Notes: generated by a model from the sequence alone, not told the origin. 64,000 bases of DNA from Pseudomonas cremoricolorata (GCF_000759535.1 NZ_CP009455.1:2790001-2854000), one strand, 5' to 3'; shown: positions 51,263 to 61,103, counted from the first letter of the stretch. Translations and numbers: made by a program.

Positions 51263-54016
51263 TCAGTTGAAGCTCCAGGAGTTCAGGTGGCCGATTTCGG
51301 CGATATGCACCAGGGGCAGATGCGTATTCCTGAAGGCGACGAATCCTGAGTCGATGTGCGTGTTGGTGTTGATCACCGGCATCAAGTACAGCTTGAACAG
51401 CTGCCGTAGCACGCGCAGCTCCGGCCTCAGTTGATCGATGACATCGTTGAGCAAGGCAGGTCCTGCAAGACGGCTTTGTTGCGCCGCGAAACGGTGATAG
51501 CCCTGAGGATCATCCAGAGGGTCTGGCCTGACATGGTAAGCGTCAGGTGTCGCCTGGTAGCGACTGTGCATTTCCTCGGAGATTGCCCGCAGCGTGGGGT
51601 TGCCGGGATGGCTTCCGATCATGCTGGTGTTGTACTGGCAGTGCATTCTCAGGCGTTGGTTCTGTACCGGAGGATGCAGCAGCAGGCCGTCTGGGGTGGT
51701 GCGCAGCTCGACGTCGTCGATGGCTGCTGCCTCAGAGCCTTCGCCGGTGCTCTGTCGAACGCTCAGTAGCTGGTCGTCAACGTCCATATACAGTCCCCCT
51801 TCACTGTGCAGCATCGGGTAGCGCAGCACATCGCTGGCGGCCGCATAGTTGCGTGCCACCCCACCATTACCGTCCAGTGCAGCCTGGTAGTGCGCGTAGT
51901 TCTCACCCTGCTGGAACTGGGTGAAGAATGCCTGCTGCTCAAGCGGCAGCACTTCGATGCCCGGCGCCTTGGCGCTCAGTTGTGCCAGGTTGTGCGCGTA
52001 ACTTTCAGCGTTTGCCTCGGAAAGAAACAGTCGGTAAGCATAGGTGCTTTCCTGCAAGCGTTCGGCATTCTTGGCGAGCGTGTCGAGTACCGCGTCTGGC
52101 AGGTGCTTGTCGCCCACCCACAGCGAAAGGATCTGTTTGGGGATGGCCTGGGCATCGGCTGGCAGTGCTGCGGGAAGTGGCAGCGGCATCGGCAAGTCGA
52201 CGCCCAGGGCCAGGAGCGAGGCACGTCGACTGGCATCGCTGGCACTGCCTGGCGTCTGCGCGGGGCGTACTGTGTAATCGCCAGGCGTAGGCTCGTAGAG
52301 CGTCGGTTGCACGTCGTTGAGCTGCGACATATCAATGAAACGGTCTGCGTCCAGGTCGTAGACCAGCTCAAGCTCCTTAATGACCCCCGGATGATGCTCG
52401 TAGTAGCCGGTAAGGCTGTCGGCGTTGCTGTTGAAGGTGGCATGGCGAAATACCGACTGCGCCACTTCGGGATCGGCACCCGGCAAAGGCTCGATGCGCG
52501 CCGGAAGATTGAAATAGGGCGCGACATCGATCGGCGGCAAGTGCGGCGGGCTCAGCGGACTGAGCGGATAGCCCCATTGGCCGTTGATGTCGCGGGGGAG
52601 CACGAAGCCATCCTGCCAGGTCTGGAAGACCGACTCGGCTTTATTCAGCGCGCTTCCCACCAGCGGAACCGCGTTGAACAGCCCGTAGCTGATGTCACTG
52701 ACGCCTTCGAGCTGGCGCTGCAAGGTCTTGCCGTTGATCGCCTCATCCAGGCCGATGCCTAGCTGCACGATGCCCCCGAGCGCCAGCACAGGGGCCAGGC
52801 CAGGCACCACGAAGCTCAGTGGCAAGGCCAGATTGAGCGTGGTGTTGAGGTAGTCGCGCCATTTGCGCTCGTTGATCTCGGCCTGGCTGGTGATCAGCCA
52901 CTGCGCGTCATCGAGGCCGCGCTGACGCTGGCGTTCGGCCAGTGCCTGGAACAGATCGCCGCGCAGCCGCGGGTTGTACTTGCCGGGGCGATAATTGACG
53001 TAAGTACGCGGCGGCCAGGTTCCATCATCGTTGAAGGGGCCATGTTCCGGTGGCAACTGATGCCGTTCGGGGTAGGCGCCGAGGCCCTCCAAGGCGGTGT
53101 CCAGGCCGCTGAAGTCGACGCCCTGCGGCCGGTCGGCGAGGCGAAAGTGCTGCTTGAGTCGTTCGCGCCGCGCCGGGTCGCGGCACTGCACGCCAACCCA
53201 GTCCTTCATCTGCGCTTCGCTGGCGAACTCCAGCAGTGGCGAACTGTTGCCCGGCAGGTACAGCACGGTCAGGTCGCTGGCCGATTCATTCAGGTAAAGC
53301 AGGTCGGTAGCGGCATAGCCGTAAATGTTCAAGGTACTCAGGCGCAAGCCACGTTTGCGCGGCATCAGCCCGGCGGCGCGCCAGACAATGCGCCTGGCTG
53401 CTTCGCTGAGGCTGCCTTCGCCCACCTGCTTGTTGCAGGCCGCCACCAGGCTGAGCTTGCAGCTCAGGCGATGCTCGGCGAGGTGCTCGTTCCAGTAGCG
53501 CTCGTGCATCTCTAGAAAACGCTGGTGAAAATCCAGTTGTTGCAGATAGCTCTGCAGTGTCTCGGCGGGCACGTCGAGGCGAGTGCTGTCGTCGTAGCGT
53601 GGCGGCTCGGTACGGCGGAACAGACCGTTGAAGACCTGATACCAGGCACTGTTGTCGGTCGAGGGCTGTGGCGGCAATTGCTCGACCTGTTCGATGGTAC
53701 TGCCGCTCGGCCATTCTCCGGCCCAGGGCCTTTCGATCAACGCGGCGAAAATATCGTTGCTCGATTCGCCTTGCCAATTGCTCAGCACGGCTTGCGTCAG
53801 GCTCATGCGCTGCACGATCTGCGCTTGATAATGCCCGGGTTGGTGCGGGTGCAGGTGCACAGTGACCACTTCGACCTGTTCCGGCGGCAGGTGCACGCCG
53901 TGTTGCGCCAGCCATACCCCCATGGCCTGGCTGGCGGCGCGGTCCGGACGCGGCAGGTTCGCAAGGTGATCGCGAACGTACTGGATGCCGGCGGTGTTGA
54001 TGCGATTGGCGTTCAT
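51263..54016 (-). CDS. Putative TcdA/TcdB-type glycosyltransferase toxin 1
   Basis: This 917-aa protein has a large N-terminal region (1-610) similar to its neighbour, with hydrophobic stretches at about 392-424 and 440-458; such regions are annotated as dermonecrotic-toxin-like in Pseudomonas. The C-terminal region (about 626-917) is a GT-A glycosyltransferase of the large clostridial toxin type: SLWVGDK, Asp729-x-x-Arg732 (SDVLRY), Asp745-x-Asp747 (YMDVDDQ), Asn796 (YNTSMIGSHPGNP) and C-terminal Trp914. The Asp-Arg-DxD spacing equals that of TcdB (D270, R273, D286, D288). No signal peptide, autoprotease or repeat domain is visible. Probably an effector that glycosylates a host protein, but substrate and delivery are unknown. 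Confidence 0.8.
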   Translation of the reverse strand: MNANRINTAGIQYVRDHLANLPRPDRAASQAMGVWLAQHGVHLPPEQVEVVTVHLHPHQPGHYQAQIVQRMSLTQAVLSNWQGESSNDIFAALIERPWAGEWPSGSTIEQVEQLPPQPSTDNSAWYQVFNGLFRRTEPPRYDDSTRLDVPAETLQSYLQQLDFHQRFLEMHERYWNEHLAEHRLSCKLSLVAACNKQVGEGSLSEAARRIVWRAAGLMPRKRGLRLSTLNIYGYAATDLLYLNESASDLTVLYLPGNSSPLLEFASEAQMKDWVGVQCRDPARRERLKQHFRLADRPQGVDFSGLDTALEGLGAYPERHQLPPEHGPFNDDGTWPPRTYVNYRPGKYNPRLRGDLFQALAERQRQRGLDDAQWLITSQAEINERKWRDYLNTTLNLALPLSFVVPGLAPVLALGGIVQLGIGLDEAINGKTLQRQLEGVSDISYGLFNAVPLVGSALNKAESVFQTWQDGFVLPRDINGQWGYPLSPLSPPHLPPIDVAPYFNLPARIEPLPGADPEVAQSVFRHATFNSNADSLTGYYEHHPGVIKELELVYDLDADRFIDMSQLNDVQPTLYEPTPGDYTVRPAQTPGSASDASRRASLLALGVDLPMPLPLPAALPADAQAIPKQILSLWVGDKHLPDAVLDTLAKNAERLQESTYAYRLFLSEANAESYAHNLAQLSAKAPGIEVLPLEQQAFFTQFQQGENYAHYQAALDGNGGVARNYAAASDVLRYPMLHSEGGLYMDVDDQLLSVRQSTGEGSEAAAIDDVELRTTPDGLLLHPPVQNQRLRMHCQYNTSMIGSHPGNPTLRAISEEMHSRYQATPDAYHVRPDPLDDPQGYHRFAAQQSRLAGPALLNDVIDQLRPELRVLRQLFKLYLMPVINTNTHIDSGFVAFRNTHLPLVHIAEIGHLNSWSFN

Positions 54017-54023
54017 GGCAACT

Positions 54024-54053
54024 CCGATGCTGAAGGAAAGGCCTCAGCATCGG
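54024..54053 (-). promoter_or_regulatory. Inverted repeat over the ribosome site of toxin gene 1
   Basis: CCGATGCTGA and TCAGCATCGG form a perfect 10-bp stem with a 10-base loop in the 84-bp gap between the two minus-strand toxin genes. On the coding strand the 3' arm runs into GGAG, the ribosome site, eight bases before the start. It may control translation of toxin 1 or partly terminate the upstream message. Confidence 0.6.
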
Positions 54054-54100
54054 CGCGTCGCGGCACCCACAGACGGTACATAGGCAGCGCCTGACAACGC

Positions 54101-56839
54101 TTATTGATGCTGCCAGCTGCGCCCGCTGCCGATCGACGCGACTTGATTGAGCGGCACGTGCTCACGCAGTACCGTCAGAAATTGACTGAGGTCGAGCGTG
54201 GCATGCAGATCGTGCACTGGCGAGACCATCAGGTTGCACAGCTCGCGCAGTTGCCGCAGCCAGGGCAGGCGCTGGTCGATGACATCATTGAGCACGGCCG
54301 GGCCGGTGAGCTGGCTGAGCTGGCGCGCATAAGCTTCGAACGCTTCGGGTTGCAGCAGGGCGTCTGGGCGGCTCTGATAGAACGTGCGCTGCAGTTGGTA
54401 GCGGGCCACGACTTCATCGGACAACGCATCCAGGGTCGGGTTGCCGGGGTGGCTGCCGATCAGACTGTTGTTGAACTTGATATACAGGCCCATCTGGTCG
54501 TTGGATACCGGCGGCGCCAGCAGCAGGCCGTCAGCCGTGGTACTGAGCTCGATTCGGTTCAAAGGCAGCGAACTTGGTTGTGCCGTATTGGGAAGCAGCA
54601 TCAGATCGTCGGCATCCAGGTAAAGCCCACCGTAATGCGCCAGCAGGCGGTAGCGCAGGATGTCGCAAGCCGAAGCGAAATTGCTCACCGAGCCGGGCGC
54701 CGTGCCTAGCGCCGCCTGGTACTGGGGGTAGTAGGGCGACTCGACGAAGTCGTGGAAGAACGGCTGTTCTTCCAGCTTGAGCACTTCCAGCGACGGCGCT
54801 CGGGTCCGCAGCAGGGTGAGGTTGTCCTGGTAGACGATCAGATCTTGTTGCGACAACAGCAGTCGGTAGTGGTATTCGCTGTGTTCCAAGGCTCGGGCAT
54901 TGTGGATCAGCGCTTCTAGATAAGGGTTGGTCAAAAGGCGGTCACCCACCCAGAGACTGCTGACCAGGCGCGGAATCGGCGTGCGGGGCAGGGCGGCATA
55001 GGAGCTGAAGTCGATGGGTAGATCGACTTCGATACCCAGGCTGCGCAGCCGCGCCATGCGTCCCTGGTCGGTGACGGGGCGGTCTGGATCGTCGCGCCTG
55101 ACCAGTACCTGGGGGTCGTCGTGGGACGGTATCCAGCGCTGCCCGTCAGCCTCGCCAGCTTGCCGTTGGCGCACGAAGCTGTCACTGCCCAGTTCGTATT
55201 CCACCCATTCATTGACGATGCCGTCTTCGGTCAGCAGACGAGCGGAAAAACAGTGCAGCAGCCCGGAATCGATTCGCCTGATTACCGCCTGCTCTACGGC
55301 CTCGGGGGCCGGCGATTCACGGAAGGCGACCTGCGCCGGTTGAAGTTCCAACGCATCGAGCACGGGTGCTGCGCCAACCCGCTCGCCCAGCAGGCTGTCG
55401 AGGCGGCCGCTGGAGAAAAAACCTGGGTGGCGGAAGCGAAACACCGCGTTCGCCAGCCTGATGCCGTTGCCCGCCAGAGGCGCAGCGTTCAATAGCCCGA
55501 ACACTCCTAGCTGCACGCCCGCGGCCTGCTCTTCGGCATCGCGCCCGTGCAACAGCTTGTCCATGCCCAAGGCGAACTGCGCAAGTCCGCCGAAGGCCAG
55601 CAACGGCGTCAGCACCGGTAGCACCATCGCCACCGGCGCCAGCATGCCCAGGGCGATGTTCAGGTAGTTGGTCCAGTTGGCCTTGTCGATCTGGTGATTG
55701 CTGATGATCTGGCTGTCGGCGTCGGCGTAGGAGCGCTTCTGCCGCAGGCGCGCGAGGTGGGCGAACAGGTCGCCACTGAGGGGCGGGCTGTAACGCTCGG
55801 CACGGTAGTCGACGATTTCCTCCGGATGCCAGGTGCCGCTGGTGGTGAAGCCTGGACGTTGGGTCGAAAGCCGATAAGCCTTGGGGTAGACGCCCAGCCC
55901 CTTGAGTGCGGTGCGCGCCCCACTGAATTCCAGGCCATCTGGCCAGTCGGCCGGGCTGAAACAGTGCAGCAGCGCTTTACGTTTGGCCGAATCGCGACAC
56001 TGCTCGGCGAACCAGCGCTGCATGCTCGAACGGTCGATGAATTCGTGGAACGGATAGCTGTTACCGGGGATGTAGAGCAGCGTCAGCCCCGTGTGCGTGT
56101 TATGCAGGCACAGAATCGAGCTGCTGGCATAGCCGTAGACGTTGAGCATCGAGACGCGCAACGGCGCATGGGAAGGTGGCAGCAGACCCGCCGCCTGCCA
56201 CGCCAGTTGCCGGCCAGGCTCGCTGAGGCTGGCATGGCTGACCTGGCGATTGCAGGCAGCGATGAAGTTGATCTTCAACGCACGGCGATACAAGTCGAGG
56301 CTGGAGCGCCAGTATTTGTCCAGCAGGGCTTTGTACGCCGTGTGGAAGTGCAGGCTCCAGATGAACCCCTGGAAATCCTCGGCGCGGATCGTCAGGCGGG
56401 TATGGGGGCCAAATTCAGCAGGTTCTGTTTGCCGGTACAGGCCATTGAACACCAGGTGATCGGAGGCATTGGAAAAAACCTGATGGGTTTCCAGGCGCTC
56501 GACCAGGCGCAGCGTCCCGCTAGGGGCCAAGCCAGCCCAGTCGCCATAATGAAACCCGCCATAGCCTGCCGCAGTCTCGCCTTGCCAGTTGCACAGCAAC
56601 GCCTCGACCAGGTTCATTTTCTGCGTGATCACGGCATTTTCGCGAAAATGCGTGCGCCCTTCGCCCAAAGGCTCGAGCTGGTAATGGAAGGTCACCACAT
56701 CGATATTCAGCGGTGAGTCTTCGATATCTCGCTCGGCCAGCCATTGGCGCAGGGCGTTGAGCGCCAGGCTGTCAGGACGGGGGAAGTCGCGCAGCGCGGC
56801 GCTGACCAGTGGCAGGTTTTCGGCGGGGATGGCTTGCAT
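54101..56839 (-). CDS. Putative TcdA/TcdB-type glycosyltransferase toxin 2
   Basis: This 912-aa protein is a diverged paralogue of the 51263-54016 product along its whole length (for example SLSEPGRQLAWQAAGLLP against SLSEAARRIVWRAAGLMP). The glycosyltransferase residues are again all present: Asp726-x-x-Arg729 (CDILRY), Asp742-x-Asp744 (YLDADDL), Asn790/791 (KFNNSLIGSHPGNP) and Trp909 near the C-terminus. A hydrophobic span lies at about 395-426. GAGG precedes the ATG. It begins 58 bp after the FlhB-like gene on the same strand, so read-through from the second fliK/flhB pair is possible. The N-terminal function and targets are unknown. Confidence 0.8.
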   Translation of the reverse strand: MQAIPAENLPLVSAALRDFPRPDSLALNALRQWLAERDIEDSPLNIDVVTFHYQLEPLGEGRTHFRENAVITQKMNLVEALLCNWQGETAAGYGGFHYGDWAGLAPSGTLRLVERLETHQVFSNASDHLVFNGLYRQTEPAEFGPHTRLTIRAEDFQGFIWSLHFHTAYKALLDKYWRSSLDLYRRALKINFIAACNRQVSHASLSEPGRQLAWQAAGLLPPSHAPLRVSMLNVYGYASSSILCLHNTHTGLTLLYIPGNSYPFHEFIDRSSMQRWFAEQCRDSAKRKALLHCFSPADWPDGLEFSGARTALKGLGVYPKAYRLSTQRPGFTTSGTWHPEEIVDYRAERYSPPLSGDLFAHLARLRQKRSYADADSQIISNHQIDKANWTNYLNIALGMLAPVAMVLPVLTPLLAFGGLAQFALGMDKLLHGRDAEEQAAGVQLGVFGLLNAAPLAGNGIRLANAVFRFRHPGFFSSGRLDSLLGERVGAAPVLDALELQPAQVAFRESPAPEAVEQAVIRRIDSGLLHCFSARLLTEDGIVNEWVEYELGSDSFVRQRQAGEADGQRWIPSHDDPQVLVRRDDPDRPVTDQGRMARLRSLGIEVDLPIDFSSYAALPRTPIPRLVSSLWVGDRLLTNPYLEALIHNARALEHSEYHYRLLLSQQDLIVYQDNLTLLRTRAPSLEVLKLEEQPFFHDFVESPYYPQYQAALGTAPGSVSNFASACDILRYRLLAHYGGLYLDADDLMLLPNTAQPSSLPLNRIELSTTADGLLLAPPVSNDQMGLYIKFNNSLIGSHPGNPTLDALSDEVVARYQLQRTFYQSRPDALLQPEAFEAYARQLSQLTGPAVLNDVIDQRLPWLRQLRELCNLMVSPVHDLHATLDLSQFLTVLREHVPLNQVASIGSGRSWQHQ

Positions 56840-56897
56840 GGCAAAACCTCAGTGGATGCAAAGCCGCCACCTTGGTCAATGCCCGTCTGCGCGGGTG

Positions 56898-57230
56898 TTA
56901 CATAGTGCCCGGTGGCAAGGCCAGCGGCGCTGGCGTGACGTCGCGCTGACGTGGGCTGCCATCGAAGCCTGCAGGCACTTTACCGCGCAGTTGCCAGGCG
57001 AAGGCGATGATCTCGGCGATGGTCAGATACAGCGCCTCGGGAATCTGCTCGCCCAGTTCCAGACGCGCCAGCAGGCGCACCAGCTCGGCGTTTTCGTAGA
57101 TGGGGATTTCGTGCTGGCGGGCGAGGGCAAGGATGGCTTCGGCCAATTCGTCGTCACCCTTGGCGCTGAGGGTCGGCGCCTGTTCGCCGTCGTAACTCAG
57201 GGCTATGGCCTGGCGCGGTGTACTGTTCAT
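56898..57230 (-). CDS. FlhB C-terminal-domain-like protein (FlhB2/FhlB)
   Basis: This 110-aa protein corresponds to the cytoplasmic C-terminal domain of FlhB without the membrane part. It aligns with FlhB after the cleavage site: ALSYDGEQAPTLSAKG against ALKYDPEKGAGAPLLLAKG, then IPIYENAELVRLLAR and IPEALYLTIAEIIAFAWQL. The NPTH motif is absent. Such proteins can replace or modulate the FlhB C-terminus in substrate switching. ATG at 57230 overlaps the stop of the FliK-like gene (4 bp). The longer open frame to 57488 lies inside that gene and is not used. Confidence 0.88.
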   Translation of the reverse strand: MNSTPRQAIALSYDGEQAPTLSAKGDDELAEAILALARQHEIPIYENAELVRLLARLELGEQIPEALYLTIAEIIAFAWQLRGKVPAGFDGSPRQRDVTPAPLALPPGTM

Positions 57231-58786
57231 GCGTTTTCGTCTACCCAGCGCTGTTCGAGGCGTGTGCGCGGCCCCAGGGGAGGGGTACCCGGATGGGACG
57301 CCAGTTCGCCAACCTGCAGGCCACGGTCGAGCAAGCGCTCGCGCAGGGCGTCGAGCTGGCTGTCGAGCAACTGCGCGGTGGCCGGGCGCTCGGCCCACAG
57401 TTGCCCGGACAGCTGGCCCTGGCTCAGTTGTGCCAGCACCTGCAAAGGTCCCAGTGGGTGCAGGTCGAAAGCCAGTTCGATGCGCCACAACGGTTCGGGG
57501 GTTTCCCGCGCAGCGGGTGCGCGTTCACTGTCGGGCTCGCTGGCGTCCTGGCGTTGCAGCTTGACCTGTACCGGCACGAATTCCTGGCCACTGCGTAGCG
57601 CAAGCTCCGTCTGCCAGGTGGTCTGCAGGTTGCCGTTCTGATCGATGCCGCTCTGCTGCAGGCTGCCGAGCTGGTGGCTTTGCAGGCGGGCGATGGCAGC
57701 GGCAGCCAGGCGCAGCAACTGTTGCACGTCACCTTCACCGGCCAGCCCCTGCAACAGCCGTGCTGGCAGCGGGAAGCCACCTGAGGGGTTGCGTGGCGCA
57801 GCATTGCCAAGCATGCCCAGGGCGGCGCGAGCCAGCCCTGGCAGGGCGGGCAGGGTGGCGGCCAGGGCACTGGACGCCGGATTGAACGGGGCGTTGCCGG
57901 TGGCCAGGCTGGTGTGCCCGACCAGCTGCAGCAGGTTCGCCTTGAGGTCGGTGGCCACCGGTTGCCCGGCAATCAGGCGCGCTTCGAAGAAGCTGCCGCT
58001 GTTGCTCAACGCCTGGGCCACGGCCTTGGCGTCACCGAGCTGGCGGATATCCGGCAGGCCGGCCAGCAAACGTTCGGCGGCGCTGCGCAGTTCACTGCTG
58101 GTGGTGTCGCTCGGCAGGCGCAGCAGCGCATCGAGCACGCCCGTGAGGCTGGCTTGTCGACCTTGCTGGCTGAGCAGTTGCTGGGTAACCGCAAGTTGTT
58201 CCTGGCGACCGCTGAGCGGCACGAAGCGCAGCGACTGGTCGCCTTCGACGCGTGCACTCAACAGGCTGCCCACGGCCAGTGGACGCGGGCTGTCGATACT
58301 CAGCGTGGCGCCGGCCTGGGGAGTGTTGAGCAGGCTCACCAGCGAGCGGTAGACGGCGGCCTGACCGGCGACCTGGGGCAGTGCCTGGGTGGTCAGCACC
58401 TTGCCTTGCAGCAGGGTGCCCGGGGGGGTATCACGGCTGTCCAGGCGGGTCAGCGCAGCCAGCTTGTCGCTGCCCAGGGATTGGCTGAGCAACGCCAACT
58501 GGCTGCTGTAGGGTTGGCTCACGGTCACCTGGCTACCAGGTGGCAATGGCTGGCTGGCGGTGGCCTGCACGTTGGCCTGATTGCCATTGGCCAGGGTCAG
58601 GCGCAGCAGCATCTGGAAGTCCTGCCCGGCCTGGCGCACGCTCAGCACATCGGCCTGGGCGGTGGTGCCCGGGGGCAGCAGCTCACCCTGGGGCTGGGTC
58701 AGGCGCAGCACCTCGCCGCTGGCGGCGGGCTTGGCGCCAGCGGCGCCGGACGGCAACAAAGGCGCAAGACTATTGATTTCGGTCAT
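57227..58786 (-). CDS. Second FliK-like hook-length/export control protein
   Basis: This 519-aa protein has a long Ala/Leu/Gln-rich N-terminal and middle part and a C-terminal FliK-like switch domain (WRIELAFDLHPLGPLQVLAQ, then ERLLDRGLQVGELASHPG). Proteins of this type with an FlhB2 partner lie next to ccmA in many Pseudomonas. I start at ATG 58786 (MTEINSLAPLL); the open frame upstream to 58981 runs into the ccmA promoter region. It is likely an auxiliary export-control factor; whether it acts on the flagellum is unproven. Confidence 0.82.
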   Translation of the reverse strand: MTEINSLAPLLPSGAAGAKPAASGEVLRLTQPQGELLPPGTTAQADVLSVRQAGQDFQMLLRLTLANGNQANVQATASQPLPPGSQVTVSQPYSSQLALLSQSLGSDKLAALTRLDSRDTPPGTLLQGKVLTTQALPQVAGQAAVYRSLVSLLNTPQAGATLSIDSPRPLAVGSLLSARVEGDQSLRFVPLSGRQEQLAVTQQLLSQQGRQASLTGVLDALLRLPSDTTSSELRSAAERLLAGLPDIRQLGDAKAVAQALSNSGSFFEARLIAGQPVATDLKANLLQLVGHTSLATGNAPFNPASSALAATLPALPGLARAALGMLGNAAPRNPSGGFPLPARLLQGLAGEGDVQQLLRLAAAAIARLQSHQLGSLQQSGIDQNGNLQTTWQTELALRSGQEFVPVQVKLQRQDASEPDSERAPAARETPEPLWRIELAFDLHPLGPLQVLAQLSQGQLSGQLWAERPATAQLLDSQLDALRERLLDRGLQVGELASHPGTPPLGPRTRLEQRWVDENA

Positions 58787-58817
58787 GATTGTATACAACC
58801 TGTTGAGCCAAGCCCTC

Positions 58818-58844
58818 TTGGCCTCGGCACCGTACATGTATAAT
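58818..58844 (+). promoter_or_regulatory. Possible sigma-70 promoter of the ccm operon
   Basis: A TATAAT with TG immediately upstream lies about 150 bp before ccmA in the 206-bp divergent space to the FliK-like gene. The -35 (TTGGCC) is weak and closely spaced. Confidence 0.4.
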
Positions 58845-58992
58845 GCCGGCCGTTGCGCGCTCCGCCCGACGTCTGTCGCTGCCAGTGTAACGGCAGCCGG
58901 TGCGACGACTTGAGCCGGCATCGACGGCCTGGAATCGACCCCGACGCTGCAACGCGCGATGCGACACACCTTGTACAGCATAAGGCGAAACC

Positions 58993-59625
58993 GTGACCTT
59001 TCATCTCCAGGCCCTTGGCCTTGCCTGCGAACGCGACTGGCGTCTGCTGTTCGAGGGCCTCGATCTCGACCTGCGCCCCGGCGACATGCTGCAGGTCAGC
59101 GGGCCCAACGGCAGTGGCAAGACTAGCCTGCTGCGTGTGCTGGCCGGGCTCATGCAACCCACCGCCGGGCAACTGCTGCTCGATGGCGCACCGCTGGCCG
59201 AGCGCCGCCAGGCCCTGGCCGAGCTGTTGCTGTGGATCGGCCACAGCGCCGGTATCAAGGATCTGCTCACCGCCGAGGAAAACCTTGCCTGGCTGTGCGC
59301 CCTGCATCGGCCGGTCAGCGCCACTGCCATCGGCCAGGCGTTGGCGGCGATGGGTCTGCGCGGTTTCGAAGACGTGCCGTGTCATACCCTCTCGGCCGGC
59401 CAGCAACGTCGTGTGGCGCTGGCTCGCCTGTACCTGGACGGTTCCCCGCTGTGGATTCTCGACGAGCCCTTCACTGCGCTCGACAAACACGGCGTGGCGC
59501 AACTCGAAGCGCACCTGGCTGCGCATTGCCAGCAGGGCGGTGCGGTGGTACTCACCACCCACCACAGTCTCGCGCTGCGACCGTCGGGGTATCGCGAACT
59601 GAATCTGGGGCAATGGGCCGCATGA
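58993..59625 (+). CDS. ccmA: Cytochrome c maturation ABC ATPase CcmA
   Basis: CcmA (210 aa, GTG start) is the ATPase of the CcmABCD complex, which releases holo-CcmE for haem delivery to apocytochromes. Walker A is [18 protein letters not shown], the ABC signature is [14 protein letters not shown], and Walker B is [12 protein letters not shown]. The stop overlaps the ccmB start (ATGA). The divergent gene upstream is flagellar-type, so this marks the end of the motility cluster. Confidence 0.97.
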   Translation: MTFHLQALGLACERDWRLLFEGLDLDLRPGDMLQVSGPNGSGKTSLLRVLAGLMQPTAGQLLLDGAPLAERRQALAELLLWIGHSAGIKDLLTAEENLAWLCALHRPVSATAIGQALAAMGLRGFEDVPCHTLSAGQQRRVALARLYLDGSPLWILDEPFTALDKHGVAQLEAHLAAHCQQGGAVVLTTHHSLALRPSGYRELNLGQWAA

Positions 59626-60290
59626 GTGTCTTCAGCCTGTTGCTGCGCCGTGAAGCACGCCTGCTGTGTCGGCGTCCGTCGGAGCTGCTCAACCCCTTGG
59701 TGTTCTTCGCCATCGTGGTCGCGATGTTCCCCCTGGCGGTCGGTCCGGAAACCCAGTTGTTGCAAACCCTTTCACCGGGCCTGGTGTGGGTCGCCGCGCT
59801 GTTGGCCGTTCTGCTGTCGCTGGACGGCCTGTTTCGCAGCGATTTCGAGGACGGCTCGCTGGAACAGTGGCTGCTCTCGGCACAGCCGCTGCCGCTGCTG
59901 GTGCTGGCCAAGGTGTTGGCGCACTGGATCTTTTCCGGGCTGGCACTGGTATTGTTGGCGCCGCTGCTGGGACTGATGCTCGGCCTGCCGGCGCGCTGCC
60001 TGCCGGTGCTGCTGGTTTCACTGCTGCTGGGCACGCCGGTACTGAGCCTGCTGGGCGCGGTCGGCGCGGCATTGACGGTGGGGCTCAAGCGCGGCGGGCT
60101 GCTGCTGGCGCTGCTGATTCTGCCGCTATATGTACCGGTATTGATCCTGGGCAGTGGCGCCTTGCAGGCATCGTTGCAAGCTATGCCGGCTACCGGATAT
60201 TTGCTCTGGCTCGCCAGCCTGGCGGCCCTGAGCGTGACCCTGGCGCCCTTTGCGATTGCCGCCGGGCTGAAGATCAGCGTCGGTGAATAA
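59622..60290 (+). CDS. ccmB: Cytochrome c maturation membrane protein CcmB
   Basis: CcmB (222 aa) is the ABC-type membrane subunit of the CcmABCD complex, with six hydrophobic helices. The N-terminus ([20 protein letters not shown]) and the cytoplasmic [20 protein letters not shown] match the family. ATG 59622 overlaps the ccmA stop; the longer open frame from 59232 lies within ccmA. Confidence 0.96.
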   Translation: MSVFSLLLRREARLLCRRPSELLNPLVFFAIVVAMFPLAVGPETQLLQTLSPGLVWVAALLAVLLSLDGLFRSDFEDGSLEQWLLSAQPLPLLVLAKVLAHWIFSGLALVLLAPLLGLMLGLPARCLPVLLVSLLLGTPVLSLLGAVGAALTVGLKRGGLLLALLILPLYVPVLILGSGALQASLQAMPATGYLLWLASLAALSVTLAPFAIAAGLKISVGE

Positions 60291-60332
60291 CGAGTACCGG
60301 GCCTGCGAGCCCGGCATAAGCCTGGATACACC

Positions 60333-61103
60333 GTGATGAAGACACGCTGGACATGGTTCCACAAACTCGGCTCGCCGAAATGGTTCTACGCCATCAGCGG
60401 CCGCCTGCTGCCGGTGCTGTCCATCGCCGCCGGTCTGTTGTTGCTGGTCGGCATGGTCTGGGGGCTGGCCTTCGCCCCGCAGGATTACCAGCAGGGCAAC
60501 AGCTTTCGCATCATCTACATCCACGTGCCGGCCGCCATGCTGGCCCAGTCGTGCTATGTGATGCTGGCCGTGGCCGGAGTAGTGGGGCTGGTGTGGAAGA
60601 TGAAACTGGCCGACGTCGCGCTGCAATGCGCCGCGCCCATCGGTGCCTGGATGACCGCCCTGGCGCTGGTCACCGGCGCGGTGTGGGGCAAGCCCACCTG
60701 GGGCAGTTGGTGGGTCTGGGATGCGCGACTTACGTCGATGCTGATCCTGCTGTTTCTGTACTTCGGCATCATTGCCCTGGGCCAGGCGATCAGCAATCGT
60801 GACAGCTCGGCCAAGGCCTGTGCGGTGTTGGCGATCGTCGGTGTAGTGAACATTCCGATCATCAAGTATTCGGTGGAGTGGTGGAACACCCTGCACCAGG
60901 GCGCGACCTTCACCCTCACCGAAAAGCCGGCCATGCCGGCGGAAATGTGGCTGCCGCTGTTGCTGACCGCGCTGGGCTTCTACTGCTTCTTCGGCGCGGT
61001 GTTGCTGGCGCGGATGCGCCTGGAAGTGTTGCGGCGCGAGGCGCGCGCCAGTTGGGTCAAGGACGAGGTACTGAAAAACCTGGGTCGAGGGGCACGGCGA
61101 TGA
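60333..61103 (+). CDS. ccmC: Haem lyase-complex protein CcmC
   Basis: CcmC (256 aa) loads haem onto CcmE. It has six membrane helices and the WWD-domain signature [18 protein letters not shown], with conserved His residues in the flanking periplasmic loops (HVPAAM and LHQGATF). The stop overlaps the ccmD start. Confidence 0.97.
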   Translation: MMKTRWTWFHKLGSPKWFYAISGRLLPVLSIAAGLLLLVGMVWGLAFAPQDYQQGNSFRIIYIHVPAAMLAQSCYVMLAVAGVVGLVWKMKLADVALQCAAPIGAWMTALALVTGAVWGKPTWGSWWVWDARLTSMLILLFLYFGIIALGQAISNRDSSAKACAVLAIVGVVNIPIIKYSVEWWNTLHQGATFTLTEKPAMPAEMWLPLLLTALGFYCFFGAVLLARMRLEVLRREARASWVKDEVLKNLGRGARR

